From contig CM075939.1 of assembly GCA_038030265.1 (NCBI GenBank), positions 34,577,253-34,641,252 of the forward strand: a DNA stretch of 64,000 nucleotides, written 5' to 3'. The DNA comes from Corythucha ciliata (Eukaryota > Arthropoda > Insecta > Hemiptera > Tingidae). Numbering within the stretch: the stretch's first letter is position 1; each line of letters opens with the position of its first letter. The notes under the pieces were generated by a model. It worked only from the letters and a program-made list of their open reading frames with translations. It made no database searches and was not told the origin of the DNA. Made by a program: the position numbers and the translations under genes. Positions 34,614 to 44,639 of this stretch are shown here, piece after piece.

Positions 34614-35987
34614 TTGTTAGGAAATTCGATAGCCATACATTTCAACTTTGAGCTTGAAGGATCATGCCCGGCCTTCAGAGCCAATCACAGTACCTTTTCA
34701 TAAGCCACATCTCCAATATCTCTCCCGATCTCGTGAATATATATCTTCAGGATCATTCATCTTTAGGAAACGAGAAAAAATAAAATGAAATGACGTTCGG
34801 GTCCAGAACCGTTGGAGCCGCCAACCGTGCGGCCAATATTTTCCTCGATACGTGTATTGCGGATATTTGCATAACTGAACACTGTCGTGCGGAAAATAGT
34901 ATAACTTATGCTACTGGTTGTATAGCCGTGGCGGGACAGTTTATTCATTGTAAAGACAAGTGAGGTGAGAATAAAGATGGTTGCCAGTAAGAAAACGGAT
35001 GAAGGTCTTCGATTCCTTTCTACTTTTTTTTTTTCTTTTATTTTGGAACAGTCCGAAGATTTCCTTTTGAACGTTGCGATGGTTTAAAGCGTTTTTTTGT
35101 ATGATCCGTTACATTGGGAATCAGCCTAGAGGCATCAATGGGATCCATTATCATCAATATGATATGTATGAATAAGCCTTGAACTGCTCGTGATGGACTC
35201 GAGCGAGGTGGAAGGGTGAACAGACTCTAACATTTTAAGGGTCGGGCTCAATTTTCTCTCCACTGCGACTGGGAACAGTGGTCCCATCTATATAGGATCA
35301 CCCCTGTTATTCCCTAAACGCACGCCCTATTTTTTTTAATCGAAGGAGAAAATAGCTTTTCGCAAACTCTTGTGAGTTGTTCTGGAAGACAAATTCGTGC
35401 TTATTTCTAAAAATGGTTATACAATGACGCCAAAAATTGCTGATGAAAAGTTGTCCCCTCAGGGACCACAGATGCACTGAGTGAACGAAAAATGGGTGTA
35501 CCTCTCATCCAAACCAATTGAAAAACAAAAAATAACAAAACCAGTAATTTTATACGCTAAATTACTTTAAACAATTAAAGTGTAAGTATGATTTGATTAT
35601 TAAACAGAAAAAACGCTACGATACGCCGAGTGGTAATAAATGACGGCCATGATTCCGTCATAGTGGCGCAGGCTTTCGCAATAAATCGAATAACATGTAT
35701 GCCCGTATTTCTAGCCATAAATTTATTAGTAATAATCATTCTTTGGGATGTATTCTACGAAAAAATATCGTTTTGATGACAAATTATGAAAAATGAAACT
35801 CCCCGAATAATAAAGAAGTCAAAAGGTCCTCGTACGAGCTCTTTGTCGGGATAATTTTACCTTTACAACTAATATACATTTTGTTAACAGTAAACATATC
35901 AATTTACTTAGGTAACGAATACCTCAATTCGTTTCAGTCGGAAGTAAAACAATAATTTCTCAAAAAAATAGCTTTTTTCTGCACTCC
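34614..35987. other. No gene seen
   Basis: AT-rich unique-looking DNA with a T-run near 35025. No domain or repeat recognised. Confidence 0.45.
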
Positions 35988-36107
35988 GCCCCCCTATTCT
36001 GTAACTCCTAACGCGTGCGTTAGCAAAATTTCTCAGCTGATTATTTTCAATTATTCACCTTGTTTATTTCGCTAACGCACGCGTTAAGAGTTACAGAATA
36101 GGGGGGC
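35988..36107. mobile_element. 120-bp MITE with GCCCCCCTATTCTGTAACTC ends
   Basis: Inverted ends of about 38 bp, containing AACGCGTGCGTTAGC on the left and its inverse on the right. The tip resembles that of 61278-61420 (GGGGGCnTATTCTnTAAC), suggesting one family. Target duplication unclear. Confidence 0.7.
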
Positions 36108-37040
36108 AGGTCTTCAAGTTAACTTCGCGTAGCGTGATATGGTCCCTGACAGGTACCGCCTACCTCATTTTCTTCCTCACTAAACAGTTTAGCGAATATT
36201 TGACGACATTTTCCTGAGGATTTAAGTCCAAGACGTTGATTATTCCGCCCAACGACGATCATCAGTTTTTTTTTTAGTGGTCCTTGGAGGGACCATCGTT
36301 CATTGGGTTTAAGGTTCGACTATAGCCCGTCAAGTTGAACGTGGACCTCGCCCTCCTGTGATCAGCCTCTCTAGCTATTATTCCTTACCCCCTACATGGA
36401 ACTTCGGCTTGATAATAAGGCTTATATTTGGTGAACAGTGGGACAACCAATTCGGCAATGAAAGTAGAGGGAAGATAAGTTGCAAGTGATCGAATGAGAG
36501 AGCGCTGGCCGCGGGTTCATGTTCTTCTTGACGGGCTATAAAGCGGTTGACCGTTGAGGGAATAACTGTAGTGGTCCCTGGTGGAAACACTGTGACAGAA
36601 AGGGCTAAGTGAAAAGTGAATGAGATGGTCCCCTTCAAAAACATGAGCCTAAACACTCCCGATTTTTCAAAACCTTTTCTCTTTCTCAACCCCATCCCTC
36701 TCCTTTTGTAGTTATGACTTTCTTTGTTGAGGCTCCTGATTTTGGAGGGAACCCCTTTCATCCACTTAATATGTTTATAGCCCGGTATAGTAGCAATAAT
36801 TAATTGAGAATAACTAATTGGAAATATAACTAGAAATATTTCAAACATATTTCATTGCTACTACCTCTTCAACAAGACGAGGTAGATTAGACGGCTGATG
36901 CTTTCAATTTCCACAGCGTGAGGGCTTGGGACTAAATATTCATGGGAATTTGAACCGATTTAAACTCATTTTAACTTTCAGGAAAAAATTAAATGCACAA
37001 AACAACTTATGTACGTTCCTCAATATGGTAACCGGATTTA
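36108..37040. other. No gene supported
   Basis: A 156-codon minus-strand frame (36378-36848) is the longest here, but it lacks any recognisable domain and its composition matches the surroundings. Confidence 0.4.
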
Positions 37041-37043
37041 TAA

Positions 37044-37180
37044 AGGCCCGTTCACAAGCTCTATGTTTGCGTTGTGTGGACTCTGTGCAACCAAACAAAT
37101 TTATTCCCTCGAAAAATGAAGCATTTTGATAGGTTGCATAGAAACCACACAACACAAACATAGAGCTTGTGAACGGGCCT
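37044..37180. mobile_element. 137-bp MITE with TAA target duplication
   Basis: The ends AGGCCCGTTCACAAGCTCTA are inverted, with TAA at 37041-37043 and 37181-37183. The interior word CTCGAAAAATGAAGC, then TTTTGATAGGTTGCATAGA, is shared with copies at 49753-49880 and 60404-60522 and more loosely 12384-12564. Harbinger-like by its 3-bp TWA-type target. Confidence 0.85.
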
Positions 37181-37249
37181 TAATAATTTATTTGAGTTTT
37201 GAGTGAGCTATTAAACTCGATCTGACTAGTGAAGCCGAAGTTCTTCAAG

Positions 37250-37670
37250 TCGAAAATATGTCATCACATAATGTTGAAAACGTGTTGGAAAGCTTTCCAG
37301 AACACTGCAAAATCCATGAAACCGCAGCCAATATAACACCTTTTCTGTCACGTGTTTGAAATACTCCTAATAACACTTTTTTATTCCTCAAAAATATGTT
37401 CAGCTCAATGAGTTTGACATGTGTTTGAAACGATACAGCCGCCACGAGAGTCCCATTGTGTTCAAAACACAAATTTCCACGTGTTCAATACGTTTTGGAC
37501 AAGAGTTTTTGAAATATGTTGGTCAGTTGTGTTGGAAATGTGTCAGAAAGATAATTTCTGAAATATTTCAAATTATTGGTGTTTGAAATATTTCAGACAA
37601 CTTTCACTTGCAATGATTGCATTAGACACGTTGTTATGTTTCTAACATATTTCAGAAATATGGGCTTGCT
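37250..37670. repeat. Array of GTTTGAAATATTTC-type motifs
   Basis: Irregularly spaced copies of GTGTTTGAAAT, GAAATATTTCAGAC and TGTGTTGGAAATGTGTC. The central GAAATATTTC is self-complementary, so motifs appear on both strands. No coding potential. Confidence 0.55.
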
Positions 37671-37764
37671 ACTAGGGTAGGGTATACACGTTCAAACTTA
37701 ACGTCAGTCTTGCTATTAATTAATCATGTTCCGCTTTTTGCGGCATTTTCACATGGCTTCGGAA

Positions 37765-37871
37765 TAGGGATGGAATCGGGCCGAGCCTGGCCGAGCTTTG
37801 AGTCGGGCCCGGCCCGGCCCGACTTTCTCAGTGTTCGGCCCGGCCCGAAGCCCGGCCCGAGTCCATCCCTA
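37765..37871. mobile_element. 107-bp hAT-like MITE with GCCCG repeats and 8-bp target duplication
   Basis: The ends TAGGGATGGA (inverted at the right) enclose GGCCCGGCCCGA-type tandem words. CTTCGGAA flanks both sides (37757-37764 and 37872-37879). The 8-bp duplication supports hAT. The GC-rich interior contrasts with the AT-rich surroundings. Confidence 0.85.
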
Positions 37872-37887
37872 CTTCGGAATACAGTCC

Positions 37888-37976
37888 CTGGTCTTGCAGC
37901 GAGATCGTGGTCTTGGTCTTGGTCTTGCAGCCATGATCTTGGTCTTGGTCTTGCAGCCATGATCTTGGTCTTGCAA
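37888..37976 (+). repeat. Tandem GGTCTTGCAGCCATGATCTT repeat
   Basis: About three units with GATCTTGGTCTTGGTCTTGC cores, period about 26-32 bp. The word GGTCTTGCA also builds the palindrome at 44676-44721. Not coding. Confidence 0.75.
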
Positions 37977-38336
37977 AAATGTACGCAATGTATGCATCGC
38001 GATTAAAATCGAGTGTAATAGTTATGTAAATGCACATAATATCGTGAATTAGAGTGGAGAATAATTAACTTTCGGATTTAATGATTTATTCATGGGTTCA
38101 AGTAGATATTTATGTTAAAAGGAGCCATATTGACTTAGTACTTCAGCAAATGTCACAAAAACTTGCCTGGTTTGTGAGGATCAAAATAACAAACTAAGAT
38201 TATCGCACCCCTTCGAAAAATACGAAGAATTGAACACATTTCGAGCGAAAAGTGCTCTTTTTGGGTGTTCTTTGCAATAGGTCTTTGCGAATGCACATCG
38301 ATGTTTATGTTAAAAGTAGCCGTATTGACTTTATAA

Positions 38337-38584
38337 GTCTGTTCGCGAAAAAAAAGTGTAGTGCAGGGCAGAACACAAACAGCCGTGTTACCTTCTCTGC
38401 CCCCTCTCACCCTCCCTTCCCTATAACCATCTTTACACCAGCCCGCATCAACCTCCAGCCTGCAGGCTGGTGTAAAGATGGACGTAGAGAAGGGTGGATG
38501 AGAGGGAGCTTTAGGTTACAGAGAACACACGGCTGTTTGTGTTCTGCCCTGCACTACACTACACTTTTTTTTCGCGAACAGACT
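38337..38584. mobile_element. MITE with AGTCTGTTCGCG ends and TTATA target duplication
   Basis: The inverted ends AGTCTGTTCGCGAAAAAAAA continue into long arms that include AGTGCAGGGCAGAACACAAA and CTGGTGTAAAGATGG. TTATA flanks both ends (38332-38336 and 38585-38589). 248 bp. It lies directly beyond the poly(A) end of the minus-strand LINE. Confidence 0.8.
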
Positions 38585-38759
38585 TTATACCTTTCTCGTA
38601 TTTTTTTTTTTTTTTTTTTCGTGATATTTTATTGCAACTGAAAAAATTAAGCAAAATCATAGCTCATCTATCAATATCAAATCTCATAACTTAGTTCACT
38701 AATAGGATAGTCATTCAACAAGTCACATCCTTTGTATTATAATTAATTTAGTGCACCAG

Positions 38760-40397
38760 GTTCACTCGCACTACAAACGTCAACAAATCACTACGAGGTC
38801 CGATGGTTTATTTCTCTTGAGTCTCCGGAGTTCGTTCTTATTTTTCAGGACAGTCGACATCTCTGGGTTTATATGTATGTTTGAGGAGGCGTCTTTGATG
38901 CTTCCGAGCGAATTTGGCAATGGTTTCGCCAACAGTTTCCATTTTCAGGTCTGGTTTCAGGCGATGAATGTCATCGTTCCGTATGTACCATGGCGCGTTC
39001 ACAATGCTGCGCAGCACCTTGTTTTGATAGGTTTGGATTATTTTAGCATTTGATTTCTTAGTACAGCCCCAAAACTGTATGGCCGCAGAATTTGTTTATA
39101 TATGAGAATTTTGTTGTGTAGAGTTAATTTGGACTTCCTTCCCATTAGCCAATACATACTCCTGAACTTGATGTTGAGCTCCTCTTTCTTCTTTTGTAGG
39201 TGCTTCTTCCAATTCAGCTTGGAGTCAAGTGTCATACCTAAATATTTTACTGACTCGGCATACGGAACCTTACTCGAATTATTACTGACGTCCAGGGTGG
39301 CAATTTTGTGGTTGGTGAAATTCACATGAGCTGATTTGTTTTCATCTAGCTTCACTCTCCATGTTTTAGTCCACTTGACAACCTTGTCAACAGTTGTTTG
39401 CAGTTTCCTTGTAGCTTGCTCAACGTTTTCTCCAACAGCTAGGATGGCAGTATCATCGGCGAATGTGGCAATAGTGGCATCGTCACTTGAAGGTAGATCC
39501 CTTGTATACAATAAGTAGAGGACTGGTCCGAGAACGCGGCCTTGAGGTACTCCCGCTGATATGGGCTTTAGGTCCGAGTATTTGTCGTCTTGCTTCACCC
39601 TGAAGTGTCTTTTGGCCAGGTACGACTTTAGAAGCAGGTAATATTGTCATGGGAGGTCCCTGCGTAGTTTGTATTCAAGCCCTTCGTGCCACACCTTATC
39701 AAAGGCTTGAGCAACATCTAGAAACACGCTAGATGCAATCTGTTTGTTTTCTAACGCTTTTTCGATCACATTTGTTATTCGATGTACTTGGTCTTGTATG
39801 TATGTGGTCTTGTATGTATGTACTTGCACTTGGAGTGGTGATGCCGGAAGCCAAATTGGTGATTAGGGATTAGTTTTCTGTTTTCTATAATTGGCTTGAG
39901 CCTTTTTAATAGTAATTTTTCAAATAATTTCGATAAGACTGGTAGAAGAGATATAGGACGATATCCTGTTGTTTCATTCGGTGATTTTCCTGGGTTAGGG
40001 ATCATTATTACTTCAGCTACCTTCCATTGAGAAGGCACGTGCTTCAATCTGAACGCAGCATTAATAATATGAAGTAATTTGTTTAATGCTATTTCTGGGA
40101 GCTCTTTCACTTCTCTACCTGTAAACAGGTCGTACCCAGGGGACTTCTTAGCGTTGATGTTGTCTTTTATTTCGCTCTTGATTTCTTTCAGCGTTTCATA
40201 CTAGTCAGTTTTGTACGTCTGAGTAACAATTTCCTCTGTAGTCTGCGTCGGATACGGCTGAAACGTTTCAAACAAGTGATTCGCAAATAAATCTGCTTTC
40301 TCTTGATTACTCCTAGCCCAAGTCCCACCGGCTTTCACTATAGGGGGAGAATGGGTTTTCGGTCTCTTCATGGATTTCGTGACTTTCCAAAGAGAAT
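38760..40397 (-). pseudogene. LINE ORF2, reverse transcriptase and C-terminal part
   Basis: Read right to left: a block with EYSLWKVTKSMKRP at the insertion edge, WARSNQEKADLFANHL, then SPGYDLFTG, a fingers block with GYRPISLLPVLSKLFEKLL and IPNHQFGFR, the catalytic-Asp block LDVAQAFDKVWHEGL, the region GVPQGRVLGPVLYLLYTRDL, and the active-site motif FADDTAIL. These are the ordered Jockey-clade RT motifs. The C-terminal block (LRSIVNAPWYIRNDDIHR) is typical of the same clade. Several frameshifts, an in-frame stop near 40200 and a small GTATGTAT expansion near 39790-39825 show it is inactive. Confidence 0.9.
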
Positions 40398-40455
40398 ATT
40401 CTGTGTCTTCAGGTGGTATAGTTGTTGTCTCTCCACATTAATTGTTTTTATTCTT

Positions 40456-40495
40456 GTCAAATCGATTTTCGGCCTGTCTAGGCCATCATCAGGAC
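40456..40495 (-). ncRNA. Hammerhead ribozyme motif, minus arm
   Basis: Same sequence as 42050-42089 on the opposite strand: stem I GTC/GAC, CTGATGA, stem II GGCC/GGCC with loop TAGACA, GAA, palindromic stem III AATC/GATT, T at the cleavage position. Its presence in both arms matches the terminal-repeat location of hammerheads in Penelope-like elements. Confidence 0.8.
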
Positions 40496-40699
40496 CCTAA
40501 TTAACACATCATCTTTAGTACAAACGCAACCCTCTTTGAATAAATACATTTAAAATTGAAACCTAATTATCACAGATTAAACCTAAGATTGAACTAGATT
40601 GAAACCTAATTATCACAGATAGGATCAAATTTTGCACTACTTACATTATTAAAATAAGCTTTCGTGTGTCTTCCACACTCGTTGACTTCCTTTACTATT

Positions 40700-41109
40700 T
40701 TAAATAGGGAAAGATTTATTTTTATTTCGACAGCTGGGAATGAGAGGGAGAAGAGAGATTAGTGGTGACGAGCTCCCTTCCTGTCTTTCATTGAGACACG
40801 CTATCCCGTCTCTGCACAATTCCATTTTTATATGGAGAGCCTCTAACGCACTTACAAATTGACCCTTTTTATGAGTGGTCTGTATGACCTCTGCCACATG
40901 TCGGACATTTCCCCCACAAGCAGAAACATGGTCCTTGAATTTTGAATGACCACTCCCCAAATGCTCCTTCCAGCGCGTTTTGAACGCCCGTTCCGTTTTG
41001 CCGCAATATGTTGCCGTCTCACAGCTTCCGCAAGTCAGTCGATATACCCCGCTCTTCTCCCTCACGTCGACCGCATCCTTTGGTCTGGAGAGCAGAGACC
41101 TCAACGACG
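40700..41109 (-). pseudogene. Penelope-like GIY-YIG endonuclease, minus arm
   Basis: An open minus-strand frame of 134 codons (ending at 40700) encodes only the C-terminal part of a Penelope protein. GVYRL (the GIY part), TYCGKT (the YIG part), TRWKEH with the conserved Arg, then Glu in SALEALHI and Asn in CLNERQ are all visible. The reverse transcriptase part is missing in this arm. It differs from the plus arm at least once (DGIACLNE versus DGIGCLNE). In intact elements this domain nicks the target DNA for priming. Without the RT it cannot act alone. Confidence 0.85.
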
Positions 41110-41845
41110 CTGCGCTACTGCATGCTCAGAAGAGCTCAACTCGTTCCTTGAGTACTTGAAAAAATGTGTTCATTACATTGATTTCACGTTAGAGGTCGAG
41201 GAGAGCGGAGTCCTCAACTTTCTTGATTTAAAACTAAAACGGTGTGGTAATTCTATCTCGTATGGAATTTACAGAAAGCCTTCCGCGACTGACATCATCA
41301 TTCCAGCGGATTCTCATCACCTCCCTAAGTATAAAGTCGCAGCTTTACATAGCCTCGTCCACAGATTGCTGGCCGTCCCAATGGGTATAGAAAAGAATAC
41401 ACGGCGGAGCTCCGCACAATTCACTCCATTCACTCCGTCGTTGAGGTCTCTGCTCTCCAGACCAAAGGATGCGGTCGACGTGAGGGAGAAGAGCGGGGTA
41501 TATCGACTGACTTGCGGAAGCTGTGAGACGGCAACATATTGCGGCAAAACGGAACGGGCGTTCAAAACGCGCTGGAAGGAGCATTTGGGGAGTGGTCATT
41601 CAAAATTCAAGGACCATGTTTCTGCTTGTGGGGGAAATGTCCGACATGTGGCAGAGGTCATACAGACCACTCATAAAAAGGGTCAATTTGTAAGTGCGTT
41701 AGAGGCTCTCCATATAAAAATGGAATTGTGCAGAGACGGGATAGGGTGTCTCAATGAAAGACAGGAAGGGAGCTCGTCACCACTAATCTCTCTTCTCCCT
41801 CTCATTCCCAGCTGTCGAAATAAAAATAAATCTTTCCCTATTTAA
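41110..41845 (+). pseudogene. Penelope-like RT C-terminus fused to GIY-YIG endonuclease
   Basis: The open frame (which runs from 40946, but is element-specific only from about 41110) begins with the last RT/thumb region: FLEYLKKC, FTLEVEESGVLNFLDLKLKR, YGIYRKPSATD and ADSHHLPKYKVAALHSL, typical of Penelope RTs (vYRKPtxTD and a following SxHP-like motif). A very short linker leads to the GIY-YIG domain (GVYRLTCGSC, TYCGKTERAF, TRWKEH, CLNERQ). The usual region between thumb and endonuclease is much shorter than expected, so an internal deletion is likely. The RT catalytic core is absent. Confidence 0.88.
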
Positions 41846-42049
41846 AATAGTAGAGGAAGTCAACGAGTGTGGAAGACACACGAAAGCTTATTTTAATAAT
41901 GTAAGTAGTGCAAAATTTGATCCTATCTGTGATAATTAGGTTTCAATCTAGTTCAATCTTAGGTTTAATCTGTGATAATTAGGTTTCAATTTTAAATGTA
42001 TTTATTCAAAGAGGGTTGCGTTTGTACTAAAGATGATGTGTTAATTAGG

Positions 42050-42089
42050 GTCCTGATGATGGCCTAGACAGGCCGAAAATCGATTTGAC
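42050..42089 (+). ncRNA. Hammerhead ribozyme motif, plus arm
   Basis: Stem I GTC (42050-42052) with GAC (42087-42089); core CTGATGA at 42053-42059; stem II GGCC/GGCC with loop TAGACA (42061-42074); GAA at 42075-42077; stem III AATC/GATT (42078-42085); T at 42086 as H17. All invariant hammerhead positions are present. The loop-free palindromic stem III is characteristic of Penelope-type hammerheads and could favour a dimeric fold. Predicted cleavage is after 42086. Confidence 0.82.
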
Positions 42090-42193
42090 AAGAATAAAAA
42101 CAATTAATGTGGAGAGACAACAACTATACCACCTGAAGTCTGAATAACTCCACGACAACATGGCCAATTACGATTTTAATGATTCTGTGTCTT

Positions 42194-43078
42194 TTTCAGC
42201 GCTTAATGTGCTTAAACAATTGCTTATTGTTTCGTTTTTTCCTGTTCTATCAGTTTCTTTAGTTGATGGCAGTACTTGTTCAGTATGTTTTTGTTTTCAG
42301 GCGTTCTATTATTCATCCATTTTCTGCTTGCTTTTCGCTTTGCATTTAGCAAATTTCTCACTTCAAGAGTATATGACACATTTTGTTTCATACAGTTGCT
42401 TTTTTGGCTTGTTGGAGTGCTGTGCCGTACGGCTTTCTGTACCTTTTCAACGAAGATGTCCAGTACGTCCTCGAGATGTTGCGGGAATTTCAAGGGAACT
42501 TTTAGTTCGATTGACGATTCCAGTTTTTGCCGAAAGCAGGACCAGCATGTTTTGTTGTTAAACAATCTTGGCCCATCTTCCTTGAGCATCACGGACTCAC
42601 TTACTGTTATAGGATGACTGGTGAGTGGTCAGATACCAAGTCATTGTTGTCTTCTACATTTATGTAGCCGCTTGAAATACCTCTTGATATGAAAAAATCA
42701 ATCAGATCTGACTTTTTATTGGTGTCCGTTGGCCAGTACGTGGGCTTACCAGTACGGTGAAAATCACACTTGATTTGACTTGCTGCTTTGTACAGTTCCT
42801 TCCCCTTAGTCGTAGTAAAACGTGAACCCCAGTAGGTATTTTTCGCGTTATTATCACCACCGATTATGAAGTTTTCTCCAAGTTATTTGAATAGAACTCT
42901 GTAGTCTTCATTTTTTAGATCGTACCTGGGAGGACAGTATATTGATGCAATAATGAAGTGCTTGCTTTTAAAATGGACGTTTACCGAAATCACTTGCATT
43001 TTATCTTCTTCAATTTTGAGTTCTTCGTAGTGCTTAATACTTTCTTTAATTATGATGGCCGATCCTTTTTCATATTAT
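42194..43078 (-). pseudogene. LINE ORF2, endonuclease and linker part
   Basis: Upstream half of the interrupted minus-strand LINE. From 43078 downward: GSAIIIKESIKHYEEL, FIIASIYCPPRYDL, an endonuclease block with FIIGGDNNAKNTYWGSRF (the GDxN-type motif with N replacing F), KPTYWPTDTNKKSDLIDFF and LVSDHSPVI (the conserved S-D-H). Then comes the linker, rich in basic and acidic residues (42592-42224), leading to TLSAEKDTE at the Penelope junction, which continues as EYSLWK on the other side. In-frame stops occur near 42915, 42610 and 42222. The N-terminal catalytic Asn and Glu are lost by 5' truncation. Confidence 0.88.
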
Positions 43079-43131
43079 GAAAAGAAAAATATCGATAAAT
43101 GAATTGCTGGGTACAGGGGAGGGTGTGTAAT

Positions 43132-44498
43132 CGGGGGCGGCTCGTCCACTAGGGCATTTGAGCACGCGCCCCACCAAAAATAGGACCCAAAAAATATTCA
43201 AAAAATCCAAGAAAAAACGGGCAAAATGACTTCAGAAGAATGTAGAAGTTCCAGAAAAAAATTAATAAAAATTTAGCTCCTATTTTGCATTTTTCAGAAA
43301 TTCTTCTCATGTTGCTTCCAACAGGCGGAGATTCAACCGTTTTTGTTGGAAGTGAAACCACCATATATTTCAAGGGACAAATGAATATTTCGAGTGTGGT
43401 CCTGTGCCCCGAACGCGCAGAAAATTGGGTGCGCAAAAGGATCGTTTCCCTCCCTTCCCTTCGACTCTTCATCCACAAATCCGGGCACCAACCCGGGGCC
43501 CCAATACATTTTCTATAAGGAACTGGGAATGAGCGTTCGCCAACTTTTACTCTACGTGTTGACGTTTCATTAAGCTTGGTTTAGTATGGGGAGTTGAAAA
43601 ACGTCGTAGTAGAGAAACTATAATCAGACAGGTAAAATCACAGACGCCATGTTCGCTCTTATCAATTATCAGTCTTGTAAAATCCACCTTTTGTGGATAT
43701 CAACAAACCACCCCCAACCATTCTTATTAAACTGATAAGAACAAACACGGCGCCGTATGCGTCTACTCGTCTTTAAAGGTTCCTTAGTCGTAGGAGTGAT
43801 AGGAGGGAAAGGGAACCTCTACTCTCGGTATTCCAGTATTTCTAGTTTTCAGTCGGTGTATTGCTTATTGTTGTCGTGTCAGTATTTTTTTCTTTTCTTC
43901 GAGATGCGCTTTGTGATTTGTGCGAGGTGGTTCAGTCTTTTAATGTGCGCAGTTTCAAATTTCACATTTAAATAAAGGAGAACAAGTGCGTTAATTCAGC
44001 AATACAGGTACGCAGTTTCAAGTTAGTTTTAGCATGAATAGTGTCAATCTGCTTGCTCTTGGTCTTTTCTCGAGAGGATTGAGATCAATAATTTCGGTCG
44101 ATTGACTCCTTCTCTGAACTTGACGCCGAAAACTAGTAAATGAAAAGGCAAACCATCCTGAACGCTAAATGTGGACACCTACTCAAAAGCCGAGTGGCTC
44201 GTCACGTCCACGTGGTGTCGGGTTTGAGTTATTTTTTCTCAAATGGCCATGCAGGGCAATACCTATTGAGCGCTTGTGTATGTACGTTGTCCAACAATGA
44301 ATATATCCAGAGCCCGAACTTTTCCCTCAAGGCGTTCTGGCTTTTATCTACACAACGATACCTATTTGTGAACTATGTACCTATTCAGCCTATGGTTGAA
44401 AAGCAAAGCATTAAAAAATCCCCTATTTCGCCGAGATTTTTAATAAATGATACTTTATGATGTGCCCCACCCCGTCAAGAGGCCACGAGCCGCCACTG
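43132..44498. mobile_element. hAT-like non-autonomous element, 1.37 kb
   Basis: The right end, read inward, starts CAGTGGCGGCTCGTGGCC, the left CGGGGGCGGCTCGTCC. Both then have GCCCCACC near 30-45 bp inside. Flanks TGTGTAAT (43124-43131) and GGTGTAAT (44499-44506) differ at one position, consistent with an 8-bp hAT duplication. CAGTGGCGGCTCGT-type ends are a pattern I associate with hAT families. The interior has short frames only and a small nested inverted repeat (about 43640-43755, ACGCCATGTTCGCTCTTATC), but no transposase. Confidence 0.75.
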
Positions 44499-44639
44499 GG
44501 TGTAATGTTGATGCTGTTCGCAAACTTTTCGACAAAAAAAAGGTTATGTCGGAAAGGAACAAACAAGATTGGTGTTAAAATGCGTTGAATAGAACTCTAG
44601 AACGTTATTATTTCATGATTCAGGGTCAAAGGAACGATT

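Larger units (their letters stand above)
40398..42193. mobile_element. Penelope-like element of two inverted near-identical arms, inserted in a LINE
   Basis: Arms 40407-41109 (minus orientation) and 41437-42138 (plus) are inverted copies with only isolated differences that I can see, joined by 327 bp of unique element sequence. ATTCTGTGTC (extendable to ATTCTGTGTCTT) occurs at both edges, 40398 and 42182, as a 10-12 bp target duplication, and the LINE frame resumes across it. Each arm carries a GIY-YIG segment and a hammerhead. This fits a Penelope-like element with a 5'-truncated inverted partner, a structure known for that group. The high arm identity suggests recent insertion or conversion between arms. 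Confidence 0.9.
38602..43078 (-). mobile_element. Jockey-like LINE, 5' truncated, interrupted by a Penelope-like element
   Basis: On the minus strand, an apurinic-type endonuclease, linker and reverse transcriptase lie in order and end in AATAAAATATCACG followed by a poly(A) run (plus-strand T-run at about 38602-38621). The 5' end falls inside the endonuclease at about 43078, a normal 5' truncation from target-primed reverse transcription. A 1.8-kb Penelope-like element sits between linker and RT. Without it the LINE remnant is about 2.7 kb. ORF1 is absent. No clear target duplication found. Confidence 0.9.

Noticed and set aside
36378..36848. 156-codon minus-strand open frame
   Set aside because: No domain or family resemblance.
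38252..38641. 129-codon plus-strand open frame
   Set aside because: It spans a MITE with inverted arms and the antisense of a LINE poly(A) tail.
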